Notes: generated from the letters alone by a model not told the origin. Shown: positions 48,786 through 59,579, counted from the stretch's first letter. The stretch is DNA of 64,000 nt from Spinacia oleracea (GCF_020520425.1 NC_079487.1:126688385-126752384); one strand, 5' to 3'. Translations and numbers: made by a program.

Positions 48786-49629
48786 CTAACTGCAGAAGAT
48801 TTCCCATAATGTACTGATGCAAGGCAGAAGCAACAAGTATTATCTTCTTGGCATCATGTTCAGAAAATGGAAATCAACAACGCTACAATGACGGATGAAG
48901 ATATGAAGTGGATTTAACGTGTCCAGTGTGTTTGGATGAAGAATTTAGGGAAGGAAAGGAGAAATCAGGATCTATTCTACCTTGTTATAAATTGGGGGAA
49001 TGGAATTGAACTGGAAAGAATTAGCAAGCCAACTCCTTCCTGCTTCCTCCCCTCCCTCTCCCTTTAAAATTAAAACCAAACATATTTACTAGGGTATCCT
49101 CTTAGAGTCTTAGTCCTTGGTTTGTACTCAACAAAGGTTCTGAAAGTTTCATTATGAACCCATTACCCACATGCGACCTTAAATGAAAGAATTGGTCTTC
49201 TTATGCTACGTGAAGTCGTCTGATTATTCAGAGAGGTAAGAGTAACGTAGAAGCTAGGAAATCAATTTATCAACAGAGTTCTCCGAAATCCCTCACCAGA
49301 GCATGCACAGAATATTACTCTATTCAAAATGATACACTACACAAGTTGGACACTCTCACGTAGAATTGGGTACAATTGGTTGCGCACACACCTAATAATG
49401 AGCTTCAAAACTCCTGTTTATAAAACTCCATACTGCCTAAGAGAATATTTATCAAACACCACTTTTTGGTGTTTAAGAGAGAGAATTGAATAAAAACAAT
49501 AAATCAACCACTTAGCCACTACTCGTGAGTTGATTCTCTCAATAGATATCTTTGCATAATTAGTAGCACAGTTAGAAAAGTGTTACAACTTCTGTTTATT
49601 GGCAAATTAAAACTTTTGCATAGAGGAAT

Positions 49630-49735
49630 AAATGGACCATTTCTAGCGAGCGTGTCATTCTTGCTCGGGGGCCATGCTACCTTCTCCGTACTATTCCAAA
49701 TTTATCAGATGTCTTCCAAAGAGAGAATAATTTGA
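49630..49735 (-). pseudogene. U6 snRNA relic (copy 3)
   Basis: The plus strand has GGACCATTTCTAGCGAGCG, TGTCATTCTTGCTCGGGGGC, CATGCTACCTTCTCCGTACT and TTTATCAGATGTCTTCCAAA, the complement of U6 with many changes, including the ACAGAGA and AGC regions. Not functional. Confidence 0.85.
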
Positions 49736-50410
49736 TGAGTGTGACAATATGAATAAACCTAACCAATATGGGGCTGAAATATGAAGATATATTGATGCGA
49801 ATGTACTCAATTCTGCAAGCACACAAGATCTACAACCTAACAATAATAAAAATCGAACAGGTATTAATGATTCACAATAAGAACACCAACAGCATCATGT
49901 TGGATTTATCAACTGAAATTAATACCGGTTTTGTTCTTTTTTGCTGATTATAACCAGAAACAGATATAGCAAAAGATGCTATTGAACGCTTTGAAAAAAT
50001 CATAAAATTTTAAATTGCTAAGTTTAAATAGAATTTGTGATGGAGTAGAAATGTGGAACTGAACCTTCTAAAGGGGCCTAAAATTTCCTCAACAACTACG
50101 AGTATAAGATAAAGAGTTTTTTAGAATTATGTCATCAAAATGTTTACTTCTAGTTAACTAACTTGATTCCAAATATTGACTTGGTTTGGGTTTACTAAAC
50201 GAAAACCATCTTAAACCTAAAATTTTCCATAATTTCTAGTTATTTCATTTGGAGCCATAAAAAATTGTAAATACAATCTATAAAAGCTCTTGTAATCAAA
50301 CATGGAAAAGAACAGAAGCTTCTGAAAACGGTCACTAAAACTTTAACATATTTAAGATACAAATTCCATGTCCTGTCAAACTCTATTTTAAGAAAGTTGA
50401 TATCGAATTA

Positions 50411-50607
50411 GTGGGGTGCGCCAGGCCCGTGCAATAGTGCAACGCATGGGCGACGCTTGTAGACCCCAGCAGCAAGCTACTGTGGTGGGACTTCCCCCTT
50501 AAAAAATAAATTTAATATCGTTGTGGACCATTGGTCCACGTATCAGATATTAAACTGATAAGAACAGATACTACACTTGATCTTAGCCAAAAGGCCGAGA
50601 AAGGTAT
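50411..50607 (-). ncRNA. U2: U2 snRNA, copy 2
   Basis: The minus strand from 50607 reads ATACCTTTCTCGGCCTTTTG, GCTAAGATCAAGTGTAGTAT, CTGTTCTTATCAGTTTAATA, TCTGATACGTGGACCAATGG, TCCACAACGATATTAAATTT, ATTTTTTAAGGGGGAAGTCC, CACCACAGTAGCTTGCTGCT, GGGGTCTACAAGCGTCGCCC and ATGCGTTGCACTATTGCACG, ending CGCACCCCAC. Length 197 matches the usual plant U2 (about 196). Branch-site recognition, Sm site and stem-loops III and IV are complete. The best U2 in the window. Confidence 0.95.
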
Positions 50608-50632
50608 GATTTCTTCAGTCTCAATTCTTGGC

Positions 50633-50683
50633 TTTTATTTCCTGTAGTTACTGTAGTCTCCTTTTATATTTTCAATGTGGTAC
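50633..50683 (-). promoter_or_regulatory. Pol II snRNA promoter of U2 copy 2, weak USE
   Basis: Minus strand: TATA-like AAATAAAA (50640-50633) and USE-like GTACCACATTG (50683-50673), with A for C in the TCCCACAT core. The gap is about 32 bp, Pol II spacing. Confidence 0.5.
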
Positions 50684-53205
50684 AACTCCTTATTTTGGGG
50701 ATTTTGTCCACATGCACTTCAGGAACTCAATATTATTATTCTGATGTTTGGATTCTGGAGTACATGGATGAAATAATGTATTGACAATAGATCCAGAAGT
50801 CATGGAATCATGTGGATTTGGAGAACAAATGGAGAAAGGTTTATCAGAATTATCACTTAAGAGTAAGGGTGCTTACATTGGAACCTCCCCAGATTGGTCT
50901 TGATAAGGGCTGTACTCGAACAGTTGTTCTTTGGCGCTGTAAAAAAGTAAACGAATGAATCACGAGCCCCAAATGTTAATACAACATCTCTCAGTCTCAA
51001 ATACCATGTGAATTCAGTTGCTTAACACCCCACATTTCGGACAATGATATCACAAATATGTAAGAGACAACGAGCTAAAGGCTTTGAAATTTGAAACCAA
51101 TTATATGAACAACATAGATTGAGTTAGTGATTTCAAAATACCATTACATAGAACAAGTAGGCACCAAACTGGAGACTTCCATAAATCAACGAAAAGGTAT
51201 GTAAATTAACCTAAGAAAAAACTTCTAAAAACAAAAGTACAGCACAATACCACAATGGACTCATCAGCTTAGACATACACTATACTAGAGTTAACAAGAT
51301 TGCCCCTAAAAACGACTCAACAAAGCGCCATTTTTTATTTATTTTTTGAGGGAAAGCCCAAATTGCAACCAAAAACAGGAACCTCATTACCCAAGGCCAC
51401 ATCATATCTCTATGGGGAGGGGGGGGGGCACAATGATGTCATATGGGCTTCCTTATTCTATTCTAAGAACCCGTTCGATATAATCAACACTCCATTGTGC
51501 ACATGAACATATACGACATACCCATAGGCAGGTCAAATTTATGTTAGGAGGGAAACTGAACCAAACAGAAATAAACTTAATGCTCAGCAAGTCAACTTTT
51601 CTATCTCATTCCAAAATTAATAATCAAAATCACAATTGAACATTATACTCCCTTCCCCATTTATCAAAATAGGCATACTAAAATTTTAAATCCGACTATC
51701 AAGTGAAAACACTAAAGTCAGACTGTAATTGACATGAAAAAAAAACTATTGTCAGACTAAATTTTTACTCATACTATCATAAAATATACTTGGTAGTTTT
51801 ATAATCTGGATATCTTAAAGTTTTATAAAAGGTTTAGTTGTTTATTCATCCCACCATCCCTTCAAGGCTTCAACCCCCTTTTCTTCTTACACTCTCTCTT
51901 ATCACTTTTTCATCTATATTCATTTTCATATTTTTTGTTGACATTATCCCACTTCTTATTAGTTCTCTTACCGCGAGAAACTAAACCTAACCAAAACATA
52001 AATACGGGATGGAGTTCGAACAACCTATGTTCTCCACTTTTCCCAGACCTTACTACAGCCCACTGTACAAAAAAAAAATAAAAAAAATACAACATACAAA
52101 CTACTAGTAGTCACCGTTAATCAAACTACTAGTACCACACAACATAAAAACCCTCCGGATCGACAAATCAAAATTCCACCCCATTACTAGTAGTCACCGT
52201 TAATGCCACCAACACTGTCTCCCATATGTAACTTGCGGTGTATATCACCACATATTCCATCACAAACACCTTATGTACCACTACGTAATTTTATGTACTA
52301 TGGCCATCCGGCAAACCACCATAGCTATCCACTGCTAAGCATCCACCTATTACGATCACATATACAAGGAAGAAGGGCAGGAAAGGGAATACAGATGGAG
52401 GGGCAGAATAGTCACACAACAGAAGAATAACAGAAAGTTGTTAGAAGGCCTTATCACCAGAGTTTGTAATGGAAGAGGAGTAAGCTACAAGCCTTGGTAT
52501 TAGCACAGCTATAAATAAAGGAGATACGTGGAATAGAGGGATGATTGAGAGTATTGTTTAGTTCTTTCGTTTTGGAGGAAACCACCCCTCGAAGTGTGGC
52601 ACTTGTAACTAATTGGTTACCCTGATCAATTAATACAAGCCTTGGTAAAGAGGGATTCAAGAAATAATATTTCCCTATATGCGTAAAACAATACTCCGTA
52701 TTCCTTTTCCCCCGTTTCCCTTAATAGATATTTTTGTTAGCTGCCTTAATTTAATTATTTTTGAGGGAGCCTTAATGGAAATTTAGAGGGAGAGAATCAA
52801 CTAATCAAGACTCTCAAAAGATTGAACACCATTTACATTTTATATATCAATTAAATTCAACTTCTTCTTCCTTTATTTTCTGTTGATAAAGCCAATCAAG
52901 GAAGTTAATTACAACAATGTCTAGATGGTCATGTCAGAAAAATTCAACACTAACAGCACCTTCTTGACTTCTAACATAAAATTGTTCTCAAATGCAAGAT
53001 TAAGTTCCACCGAGACCAACTAGCAAAGTTTCTTTCTAGAAAGAAAGCATGACAACAGAATATGATAATTGAGTATTAGGAGATGATTCTGCTTAGTGCT
53101 TACAGTATGAGAATCGATGACCCTATATCATCACATAAAGTGAATTAAAAACTACAACCTATTAGATTGTCACATTCGGAGAAACTTCTTAGGATATTTG
53201 GTTAT
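50684..53205. other. Spacer between U2 copy 2 and U1 copy 3
   Basis: No gene recognised; a G run lies near 51416-51428. 52896-53205 is paralogous to 57468-58048 (AGGAAGTT.ATTACAA.AATGTCTA, AGAATCGATGACC), the flank before U1 copy 4, except that the latter carries a Stowaway insertion. Confidence 0.5.
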
Positions 53206-53256
53206 TGTCCCATATCAATACAAACAAAAGTGAGAATAGCAACATGGGCATAAATG
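53206..53256 (+). promoter_or_regulatory. Degraded snRNA promoter of U1 copy 3
   Basis: USE-like TTGTCCCATATCA at 53206-53217 has T for C in the ACATC core; the TATA position holds CATAAATG near 53249-53256. Confidence 0.5.
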
Positions 53257-53279
53257 GATAGGGTGGAATACTGGGAAAC

Positions 53280-53438
53280 ATACTTACCTGGACAGGGTCA
53301 ATGGGTGATCAAGAAGCCTCATGGCCTAGGTAGGTGGCCTCCATTGCACTTAGGAGGGGTGCCTGCTTAACATCTTCCCAAAGAGGAAGAGTGTATGTCA
53401 TGATTTGTGATAGTGGGGGTCTGCGTCCGCGCAACCTC
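53280..53438 (+). ncRNA. U1: U1 snRNA, copy 3, diverged
   Basis: Starts ATACTTACCTGGACAGGGTC, so the splice-site end is intact. Changes: GACAGGG for GACGGGG, loop I GATCAAGAAGC, GCACTTAGGAGG in stem-loop II, an extra A in TCCCAAAGAGG, Sm region ATGATTTGTGA for ATAATTTGTGA, and a weakened last hairpin (GGTCTGCGTCCGCGCAACCT). Together with the weak USE this suggests a decaying gene, though the 5' pairing end survives. Confidence 0.85.
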
Positions 53439-54035
53439 TAACCAATTCCATATCCAAACTTGAATGTAAGTTCCTGAAGACTTGATAGCCTGCTTACACT
53501 GACACAATAAACAAAATAATTACAGTTAGCTCTCTCTCGCTCCTAATACTCCCAAGTAATCAAATAGGCAATTGTAATGTGATTATACAAAAAAGATGCT
53601 GAATTAGCATAGAAGCTACTAAGTTGCTACTGCGCAACTAATTGGCTTTTTATGTGCCTAACTTTTTAGGGTCCATTAAGTTTCAGTAGTTATGTAAACA
53701 ATGACTGTTCATCAGATGTTATATTGTGCTAATTTTAGAGCTCCAGATTCTGGTACCATTATCTCAACACAACAATTGCACAAACTCTTGCTATTTAGAG
53801 GAATTGCTTTATCCACCATTTACAGCCTAATGGCCCAACTGTATTTCAAATTCCAATCCAGCAGAAGCTCAAATATATATATCAGAAACATTTCTTGGAA
53901 GCAACATCCAACAAATGCCATTGTCACTCTGTGGAATCATCCCCCCTTAAGACAGTAGACAGCAAGTGAAGACATCTCATAATCTATGGGAATATATTGC
54001 ACTAAAATATGCTGCGTATAAGGGAAAGGCACAAC

Positions 54036-54085
54036 ATTCCCACATTAGTCCAGAAAATCAAAGTTAGGACTTTGCTCCATAAATA
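54036..54085 (+). promoter_or_regulatory. Pol II snRNA promoter of U5 copy 4
   Basis: USE-like ATTCCCACATTA at 54036-54047 and CATAAATA at 54078-54085, about 31 bp apart. Confidence 0.65.
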
Positions 54086-54113
54086 ACAAAGCCTGATATT
54101 GTGCTAATCACGC

Positions 54114-54231
54114 AGCCATGCAGTGAGCACAAAGCGAACTATTCTTTCGCCTTTTACTAAAGAATACCGTGTGCTCGCTGCATTTAGTGGCATACGTTTA
54201 TTTTTGGAGGGAGTTCCTTAAAGGAGCTTCC
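54114..54231 (+). ncRNA. U5: U5 snRNA, copy 4
   Basis: AGCCATGCAGTGAGCACAAA, loop 1 CTTTCGCCTTTTACTAAAGA, GTGTGCTCGCTGCATTTAG, GGCATACGTTTATTTTTGG with Sm site, and 3' hairpin GGAGTTCCTTAAAGGAGCTT. All expected pairings hold by eye. The 60-bp flank after it is duplicated (54232-54351). Confidence 0.92.
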
Positions 54232-54351
54232 CATAAGCCAAGTGCAAGATTCTTATGAACGACTGACAACTCTACATCTGTTTGTTATCAACATAAGCCA
54301 AGTGCAAGATTCTTATGAACGACTGTCAACTCAACACCTGTTTGTTATTTA
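54232..54351. repeat. 60-bp tandem duplication after U5 copy 4
   Basis: CATAAGCCAAGTGCAAGATT starts at 54232 and again at 54292; the two 60-bp units differ at only a few positions. The paralogous flank after U5 copy 5 (from 59032) has one unit, so the second arose after the blocks separated, or was lost there. Confidence 0.9.
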
Positions 54352-55064
54352 TCAAAGATCGATTTCAAGAAGTGTAATCTGATGAAAATAAATATAGCTA
54401 ACATACTGGGTAGCAAAATAACAGAAAGGCATGCTGCTCCTCATTATTTGGATTTATCGTGTTCCCTCACCCAAGCTTGTTTTTCGTTTTGCAACAGACG
54501 AGCTAGATTTATTTTACAGGTAAGTTTGATTTGAGCCCCAACTCAATCACAGAAAATCAGATCAATAAGCTTTTGTAAATAAACATGTAGTGACCTTGCA
54601 GCAGCCTGTAAAGCATCATACTACTCAACAAGAGAATAGTCCCTGGTGAAACCATGTCATAAGTAGTGACAACTTTAAGCACCCGATGAGTTTAAAGAAC
54701 AGAAAATGTAAATGGCGGAGTTATTTAGAAAACAAACTTCAAGTGTAGTAAAGGGAACAGAAACTCACACAAAGAGGAGAGACAAGGAGGACTAAAATCT
54801 GATATTCCCCCATATCCCAGCCTCATTCTCTTCAATATTCATCACTGATAGGACAATTGCAGTATTGCACTCACTGGAAATTAAAAGAAAAGGGTTAGAT
54901 GTCTGTCCCCGCCAGGAAACCGTTGGATACAAATCAGATTATCAGTATACTAGAAACAAATATATATATATATATACAAGAAAGTACCATTACAAGCATT
55001 GAGCGTAAAACCACTTCTCAAATAACCTGGAACCAAAAGCTATGTACATGGAAAAGCATCAAAA

Positions 55065-55125
55065 AAATTGGACCATTTGACCATTTATCGATTTGTGCAA
55101 GGGCCATCCTAATGAAGAAGAGATA
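55065..55125 (-). pseudogene. U6 snRNA relic (copy 4), truncated
   Basis: The plus strand reads AAATTGGACCATTTGACCAT, TTATCGATTTGTGCAAGGGC and CATCCTAATGAAGAAG: the 3' part of U6 with a small duplication (GACCATTT) and a loss in the GTGTCATCCTTGCGC stretch. Confidence 0.75.
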
Positions 55126-55188
55126 AGGGGAACTCTACAGCTCAATTTGATAGTCTTGATATTTCCTTTTAAAAAAACTGGTGGAAGA

Positions 55189-55232
55189 AGTCCCACAATG
55201 ACTCAAAATACTAATATATGTTCTTTTATAAA
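55189..55232 (+). promoter_or_regulatory. Pol III promoter of the U3 gene (USE + TATA)
   Basis: USE AGTCCCACAATG at 55189-55200 and TTTATAAA at 55225-55232. The gap of about 24 bp is the Pol III spacing. Plant U3 is known to be made by Pol III, so this fits. Confidence 0.8.
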
Positions 55233-55255
55233 CGGAAGTAAATAGATAATATAGC

Positions 55256-55470
55256 ACGACCTTACTTGAACAGGATCTGTTCTATAGTATTCGTACCTCT
55301 GTATCTTTGAGTTCTAAAGAGACAGAAAACCAAGTCTGGTGGATGAATTATGACCGTGTGATCTGAGCGTGATTAACGGCAACCAATTGTTCTACTGGTC
55401 TCTGGTGCTGTAGATGATCGTTCCTCAGTTCCTTGTGAGAGCTTGAGGAAGATCACATGGTTGTCTGACA
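55256..55470 (+). ncRNA. U3: U3 snoRNA
   Basis: Box C/D nucleolar RNA of the small-subunit processome, needed for early 18S rRNA cleavages. Seen: 5' end ACGACCTTACTTGAACAGGA, then TCTGTTCTATAG and CGTACCTCTGTATC; GAGACAGAAAACCAAGTCTG; box C'/B area GGATGAATTATGACCGTGTG; ATCTGAGCGTGATTAACGGC; GTAGATGATCGTTCCTCAGT with a box C-like TGATGA variant; and box D TCTGA in TTGTCTGACA at the 3' end. A T run at 55482-55488 could terminate Pol III. Length 215, normal for plant U3. It sits between two U6 relics. Confidence 0.92.
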
Positions 55471-55555
55471 GACTTCAAATCTTTTTTTACTAGGCAAGGG
55501 CTAATTTGCAGCATAGAAAATACATGGGAAAAGATCAAACTTTAAGGCTCAAATA

Positions 55556-55653
55556 AAATTGGACCATTTCTCAATTTGAGCGTGTCATCCTTGAGGAGGG
55601 CCATACTTATCTTTTTGTATCATTACAATTTTATCGGATGTCTACGAAGTGAC
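55556..55653 (-). pseudogene. U6 snRNA relic (copy 5)
   Basis: The plus strand reads TGGACCATTTCTCAATTTGA, GCGTGTCATCCTTGAGGAGG, GCCATACTTATCTTTTTGTA and TTTTATCGGATGTCTACGAA: full-length U6 complement with several changes in the AGC and ACAGAGA areas and no clean T run. Not functional. Confidence 0.85.
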
Positions 55654-57735
55654 AATTATGAGCTGATGCAAGAACATACTGTAATCAACATAGAATTGCC
55701 TTTATATACTTACAGTGTTAGACTCTTTAACATGTTACTACTGAAATCCGGCCAGCTCATGAATAGAGAGGAGCTCTTATATAGCTCCCAAGGAGGCAAG
55801 GAGTGAGAGAAAAATAAAAGGTAGCTCTTCCGTGAGAAATGGGACTTCATACCCCTCCTGAAAAGAAATAACGATGAATCATCCCAAAAGTCTTAACAGA
55901 CTTGGATCTAATTGCACTGAATTAGAGAACAAGAGAGGAAGAGGAGAGAGATTAAGAGACATTGTTTAACAGACAGTGCATTGTTTACATATTTAGCAAA
56001 AAGCTCCTAAATTCGGAGGGAGATTAAGAGAACCCAATATAAGAGCCTTCCCACTTTATATTACGGAGTAGTTTGTTCCGGAGAAGAAAATAATACTTAG
56101 GGTACCAACTACAAAAGCCAACTAATAAATCTCAACAAGAATGCTTGGCTCCTGCAGTAATGCAACGCATGCATGTTCATCTTTGAACTACGGTCATTCT
56201 TAAACACCAATCATGCTTATTTTCCAGAATTATACCAAGTTTATCAGATGTACAATATAGCTCCAACAGGTAGGCATAGGCTGCTAGTAGATTAAGGATC
56301 CTCTTTATTTTATTTTTCCTTAATAGCTCCAACAATGCCAGATGAAAGATACAAAATGGAAGTGGAAGAGAGGCATTGGTCTAAGGGTTCTAATATAAGC
56401 GCACACCCCAAGAAATGTCTTGCATGGGTTTCAACAAGTAATAAACTGATATTTAGGTCCATTAAGTCTGATGGCTCCTAAAGCACAGAGAGGAAAGGCT
56501 CCATATAGGACAAACAAAATCTCTACAAGCACACCTTTTCCCTTATAATACATTGATGTCATGGAGAAAAATCAGTTAGTAAGACTAAGGCTTCAAACAA
56601 AACACTTGACATTGATTCAACAATATGGCTTAAGGCCATTACAGCATTACCCCGTTAGTAAATAAGTGATGACAACTAAGGATCCTGTAACCTCAGATCA
56701 CCGTATTATTCATGCAGTCACTAGTACTTGGTTCGCACTTGACAAAGATATGCCGATAGCTTGACATCTGATTTTTCAGAGAGGGGGAAGGAATGCAGAT
56801 TGCAGAAGCCAGAGCAGCTACAAACAGCGTTTCTGGAAAAATGAATTGCCACCAAGTTGGCAACTTGTATGATCAGCAATTGAAAGGATTCGCTAAACCA
56901 GCTACAACTTTTTTGGTTTCACATCCAAGTTTGTGTTGAACCTTTGATTTATACCATGAGGCAATGCATGAACAAAACTATTTACAATCTCAGAAAAAAT
57001 TAGAGGAAGTATTCCAGAACACAAACAAAGTAATAATACAGAGAACAACATGATGTAACCAACTCCAACTTAAAGAAATATCGTACAGCATATGTGAGAC
57101 TCGTAAAACACCAAGTGCTACACAATCGATCCAAAGTGAAATGCAAAAAGTATGTTAAGCAAAAAGGAACATGGTACCGACCCCCGTCTTGACAACAGAA
57201 TCCGTGTGTTCCAAAACACGATCCCCAATTCAGTGAACCCTGCTATCCAGTTCAACAAGCCTAGGCTATGACCCACATCATTGAAGGGTTTTTTCTTTAT
57301 TATATTTATTCATTTCTTTCTGGGGTGTACTTGCTTCCTCTACTCCATACTTGTTAGAACACCGTAATGGACCACTATACCGGGATTGTAATCCTAATGA
57401 CAAATTTTATGCCATTAATCAGGAAGACTGTTAAATAAAATCTGGGAATCATATGGTAATGTCTAACTAGGAAGTTCATTACAATAATGTCTACATTTCT
57501 AGATGGTCGTGTCGCCTAAATTCAACACCAAAAGCACCTTCTTGGCTTTATAACATTTTATCAAAGTTGTTCCCAAATGCATGATTAAAATCCATTCATA
57601 CCAACCTGATAAAGTTTCTCTATGGAAAGAAAGGAAGACTAAATGATTCGATAATTTGGGAATTAGGAGATATTATGCATAAAGTATGAGAATCGATGAC
57701 CATATATCACATAAAGTGAATTTGAAACTGCAACC
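55654..57735. other. Spacer with a possible far-decayed U6 trace
   Basis: No gene recognised. 56190-56255 (GGTCATTCTTAAACACC, TCATGCTTATTTTCCAGAA, CCAAGTTTATCAGATG) loosely follows the U6 complement, as does 60395-60462 with nearly the same wording, so the two are paralogs of one old relic. A USE-like GACCCACATCA at about 57269 with TTATATTTA 30 bp later has no recognisable RNA after it. Confidence 0.4.
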
Positions 57736-57991
57736 TACTTCCTCCGTTCTTTTTTAGTTGACACATTTTGACTTTTGACACTATTCATATAATCTACTTT
57801 GACTCACCAATTGTGATTTATACTTGAGAAAAAAAGTAGTATTGTGAGTCTTGTAATTATTTCACTGTATAGATTTATAATATCACATTTTTATAATTCT
57901 TACCATTGATATTTGAATATATTAATCATTGAAGTGTTGCATTGGCAAAGGTGATAAAATAAATGTGTTAACTAAAAGAACACAGGAAGTA
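57736..57991. mobile_element. Stowaway-like MITE (copy 6) with paralogous empty site
   Basis: TA termini, left CTTCCTCCGTTCTTTTTTAG, right AAAGAACACAGGAAG. At the paralogous position in the flank of U1 copy 3 (53160-53161) the sequence runs CAACCTATTAGATTG without the element, an empty site with a single TA. Confidence 0.85.
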
Positions 57992-58048
57992 TTAGACTGT
58001 TACATTCAGATGGTTGTCTTAGGGTTTGCACCATATGATATTTGGTTT

Positions 58049-58100
58049 TTGGCCCACAACAACAAAATGAAGAAAATGAGAAGAGCAACATAGATATAAA
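58049..58100 (+). promoter_or_regulatory. Degraded snRNA promoter of U1 copy 4
   Basis: The USE position reads TTGGCCCACAACA (58049-58060), clearly weaker than TCCCACATC; the TATA box ATATAAA at 58094-58100 is good and correctly placed before 58126. Confidence 0.5.
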
Positions 58101-58125
58101 TTGAAAGCATGGAATTTGTTGAAAG

Positions 58126-58285
58126 ATACTTACCTGGACGAGGTCAATGTGCGATCAACAAGGCTCATGGCCTAGGTAGGTGGCCTCCATTGCACTTTGG
58201 AGGGGTGCCTGCCTAACATCTTCCCAAGAGGAAGAGTGTACGTCATAATTTGTGATAGTGGGGGCCTGCGTTCGCGCGGCTCCTG
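58126..58285 (+). ncRNA. U1: U1 snRNA, copy 4
   Basis: Starts ATACTTACCTGGACGAGGTC. Stem-loop I has GACGAGG and AATGTGCGATC, and its loop reads GATCAACAAGG, changing the GAAG seen in copies 1-3 that belongs to the U1-70K-binding loop. Stem-loops II and III, Sm site AATTTGTGA and the last hairpin (GGGGCCTGCGTTCGCGCGGC) are good, with one change (GGCTCCTG). With its weak USE, this copy is probably poorly expressed or non-functional. Confidence 0.88.
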
Positions 58286-58864
58286 TCCAATTCAGTTAAT
58301 ATTTGCCACAAGCAGTATTCTACCTGCAAAATTAATGATTAAAGTCACCAAGTTGCTACTGCATTAATTTTATAGGCTCCATTAGGTTTTGTAATTCTGT
58401 AAACAGTATTACATTTGTAGCAATTCTGTAAGCAATACATTTTCTGACATATCAACTTGGGAGACCAGAGGTTAATTGTGCTATTTTAAAGGTCCAGATT
58501 CTGGTGTCATTTTCTCAACACAATGATTGCACAAACTCTTTCTATTTAGAGGGCCAGAGAAATCTCTTTATCCGCCACTTTCGGCACAAATGTATTTCAT
58601 GCTCCTATAATCCTATTAAGCAGAAACTCAAGTGTACAACCAAGAAGTTCAGAAACAAATCTTCTATCCAAAAAACTATGTTCAGAACTTCAGATACATT
58701 TCTAAGAAGCAACATCCAACAAATGACATTATCACCCTGTAGAATCATTCCCCCTTAAGACAGCGAGTGAAGAAATCTCTTAGTTTAAGGGAATACGGAG
58801 TATTACACAAAAAAAATGATTTGTAGCTAAAATTTCACAATAAGATACAAGGGAAAGGCAGAAA

Positions 58865-58876
58865 ACTCCCACATCA
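58865..58876 (+). promoter_or_regulatory. USE of U5 copy 5; TATA region lost
   Basis: ACTCCCACATCA at 58865-58876 is a good USE, but the interval to the RNA is shorter than in the other U5 copies and holds no TATAAATA box, only TTATTATC. Confidence 0.7.
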
Positions 58877-58908
58877 GTCAAGAAAGTCTGTTATTATCCT
58901 CATCACGC

Positions 58909-59031
58909 AGTCATGCAGAGAGCACAACAGAGCGAACTATTATTTCGCCTTTTACTAAAAAGTATAAGTGTGCTCGCTGCATTAAGTGGCACACGTTTAT
59001 TTTTGGAGGGAGTTCCTTAAAGGAGCTTCCC
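58909..59031 (+). ncRNA. U5: U5 snRNA, copy 5, likely inactive
   Basis: Loop 1 keeps CGCCTTTTACTAA, but the arms have changed (CTATTATTT against AAAAAGTATA), opening at least one pair, and GCACAACAGAGCG has three extra bases. Sm site ATTTTTGG and 3' hairpin GGAGTTCCTTAAAGGAGCTT are intact. The missing TATA box makes expression doubtful. Block paralog of copy 4. Confidence 0.85.
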
Positions 59032-59579
59032 ATAAGCCAAGTGCAAGATTCTTATAAACAACTATCAACTCTACATCTGTTTGTTTATCAAAGATCAATT
59101 TCAAGAACTGTTATCTGATGAGAATAAGTATAGGTAACATACTGGGTCTTAGCAAAATAACAGAAAGGCTTGCTGCTTCTCATTATTTCGATTTATCGTG
59201 TTCCCTCACCCAAACTTGTTTTTCGTTTTGCAAAAGACGAGCAAAATTTATTTTACAGGTAAACTTTGATTTGAGCACCAACTCAATCACAGAAAATCAG
59301 ATTAATAAGCTTTTGTAAGTAACCATGTAGTAACTAATACGTAGCAACCTTGCAGTAGCCTCTAAGGCATCATACTACTCAACAAGAGTATAGTCCATGG
59401 TGAAACCATGTCATAAGCAGTGACAATTTTAAGCACTTGATACGAGTTTAAAGCTCAGAAAAATGTAAGTGACGGAGTTATTTAGAAAACAAACTTCAAA
59501 CATAGTAGAGGGAAAAGAAACTCACAAAAAGAGGAGAGACAAGGAGGGACCAAAATCTGATATTCTAAACTATTTTTCA

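Noticed and set aside
50860-50945. Possible second U3 fragment (GAACAGTTGTTCTTTGGCGC)
   Set aside because: The likeness to the U3 3' part is short and could be chance; no other U3 segment is nearby.
57265-57350. USE-like GACCCACATCA with a TATA-like box 30 bp later
   Set aside because: No known snRNA or snoRNA sequence follows, so it is either chance or a promoter whose gene is gone.
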